Origin: a virus
Virus record (IMG/VR): IMGVR_UViG_3300021957_004962
Coordinates: 1-64,000 of that record
Reading direction: 5' to 3' (one strand)
DNA length: 64,000 bases
The notes below the pieces were generated by a model, which saw only the letters and a program-made list of their open reading frames with translations, did no database searches and was not told the origin of the DNA. Position numbers and translations under genes: made by a program. The stretch's first letter is position 1, and each line of letters starts with the position of its first letter. Below, piece after piece: positions 63,791 to 64,000 of this stretch.

Positions 63791-64000
63791 TTATAACTCT
63801 TTCAACAATGCCTTTAGTTTTTTCTTTGACTTGCCTTTTACTTTGGCTTTGGATACATCATTGTCTCCGTCACCTACGACAACAATAGCAATCATACCCA
63901 TTGACTTGTGTGGTGAACACTGATATAGATATACGCCTGGTGTGTCAAATGTAATCGCAACTTCTTTGTTGAGTTTTGATTTACGTGGTGCATCCCAGCC
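63791..64000 (-). CDS. Pseudoazurin-like blue copper protein (partial, C-terminal part)
   Basis: 69 residues visible; the N-terminus is beyond the right edge. ITFDTPGVYLYQCSPHKSMG then M gives the type-1 copper ligands Cys, His and Met in the C-x-x-H-x4-M spacing of pseudoazurin. A Lys-rich C-terminal tail follows. Periplasmic electron carrier if the missing part has a signal peptide. Stop codon 3 nt before the DoxX-like start. Confidence 0.87.
   Translation of the reverse strand, partial: GWDAPRKSKLNKEVAITFDTPGVYLYQCSPHKSMGMIAIVVVGDGDNDVSKAKVKGKSKKKLKALLKEL

Noticed and set aside
1-64000. tRNA genes, CRISPR arrays, insertion sequences, integrase or att sites
   Set aside because: Read through for T-arm motifs, regular direct repeats, transposase motifs and integrase motifs; none seen, apart from the tmRNA.

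Overview
The window looks like part of the genome of a marine T4-like myovirus, not a bacterial chromosome. Genes are packed head to tail, with TAATG and ATGA junctions almost everywhere. There is a T4-type clamp-loader ATPase, PhoH, a GroES-like protein, a DexA-like exonuclease, a spanin pair and a SleB lysin. About twenty T4-type late promoters (consensus near AATAAATA or TATAAATA) precede genes on both strands. The DNA is AT-rich by eye. The best host clue is a circularly permuted, two-piece tmRNA gene of the alphaproteobacterial kind, so the host is probably a marine alphaproteobacterium (inference).

Layout. 1-10.2 kb (minus strand): about ten proteins that begin with a short M-(K/R)-x-x-E-(hydrophobic)-x-E leader resembling the T4 capsid-targeting sequence. 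They include an ADP-ribosyltransferase-like protein, an acetyltransferase-like polyprotein, a ParB-like protein and Pro-rich proteins, and are probably packaged in the head. A CCA-adding enzyme lies among them. 10.2-15.9 kb: small virion-type proteins, a RyR-domain protein and early small genes. 15.8-20.8 kb: ClpA-like unfoldase, DnaJ, overlapping spanins and two conserved phage proteins. 20.9-32.6 kb: PhoH, a HAD phosphatase, DNA ligase, an alarmone-hydrolase-like HD protein, a 2OG oxygenase, a SleB lysin and many small proteins. Many of these are driven by sigma70-type promoters with a palindrome inside the -35/-10 spacer. 32.7-40.3 kb (plus strand): large low-complexity, exported or membrane proteins with late promoters. 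40.3-44.2 kb: clamp loader, GroES-like protein, PEP carboxykinase and a mini DNA polymerase III alpha fragment. 44.2-54.2 kb: a metabolic island (UDP-glucose dehydrogenase-like, PiT transporter, MazG-like, methyltransferase, class I aldolase, PurS, GAPDH, PRPP synthetase, A-type Fe-S carrier, thermonuclease, PyrF, ferredoxin, two QueD-like proteins, exonuclease). 54.2-64 kb: glycine-zipper lipoprotein, porin, glycosyl- and sulfotransferase, the tmRNA gene, YqgE-like protein, lipase, and a DoxX / cytochrome-oxidase-like / pseudoazurin cluster cut by the right edge.

How it fits together (inference). PEPCK, GAPDH and aldolase run in the gluconeogenic direction towards sugar phosphates. PRPP synthetase, PurS and PyrF sit on the path from sugar phosphate to nucleotides, and PiT would supply phosphate. 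The phage tmRNA tag ends in ALAA, and the phage also encodes a ClpA-type unfoldase with a ClpP-docking-like loop. It could therefore run its own ribosome rescue and tagged-protein degradation. The most striking structure is the tmRNA gene itself: the segment between its two mature pieces is almost entirely filled by a 62-codon protein gene.
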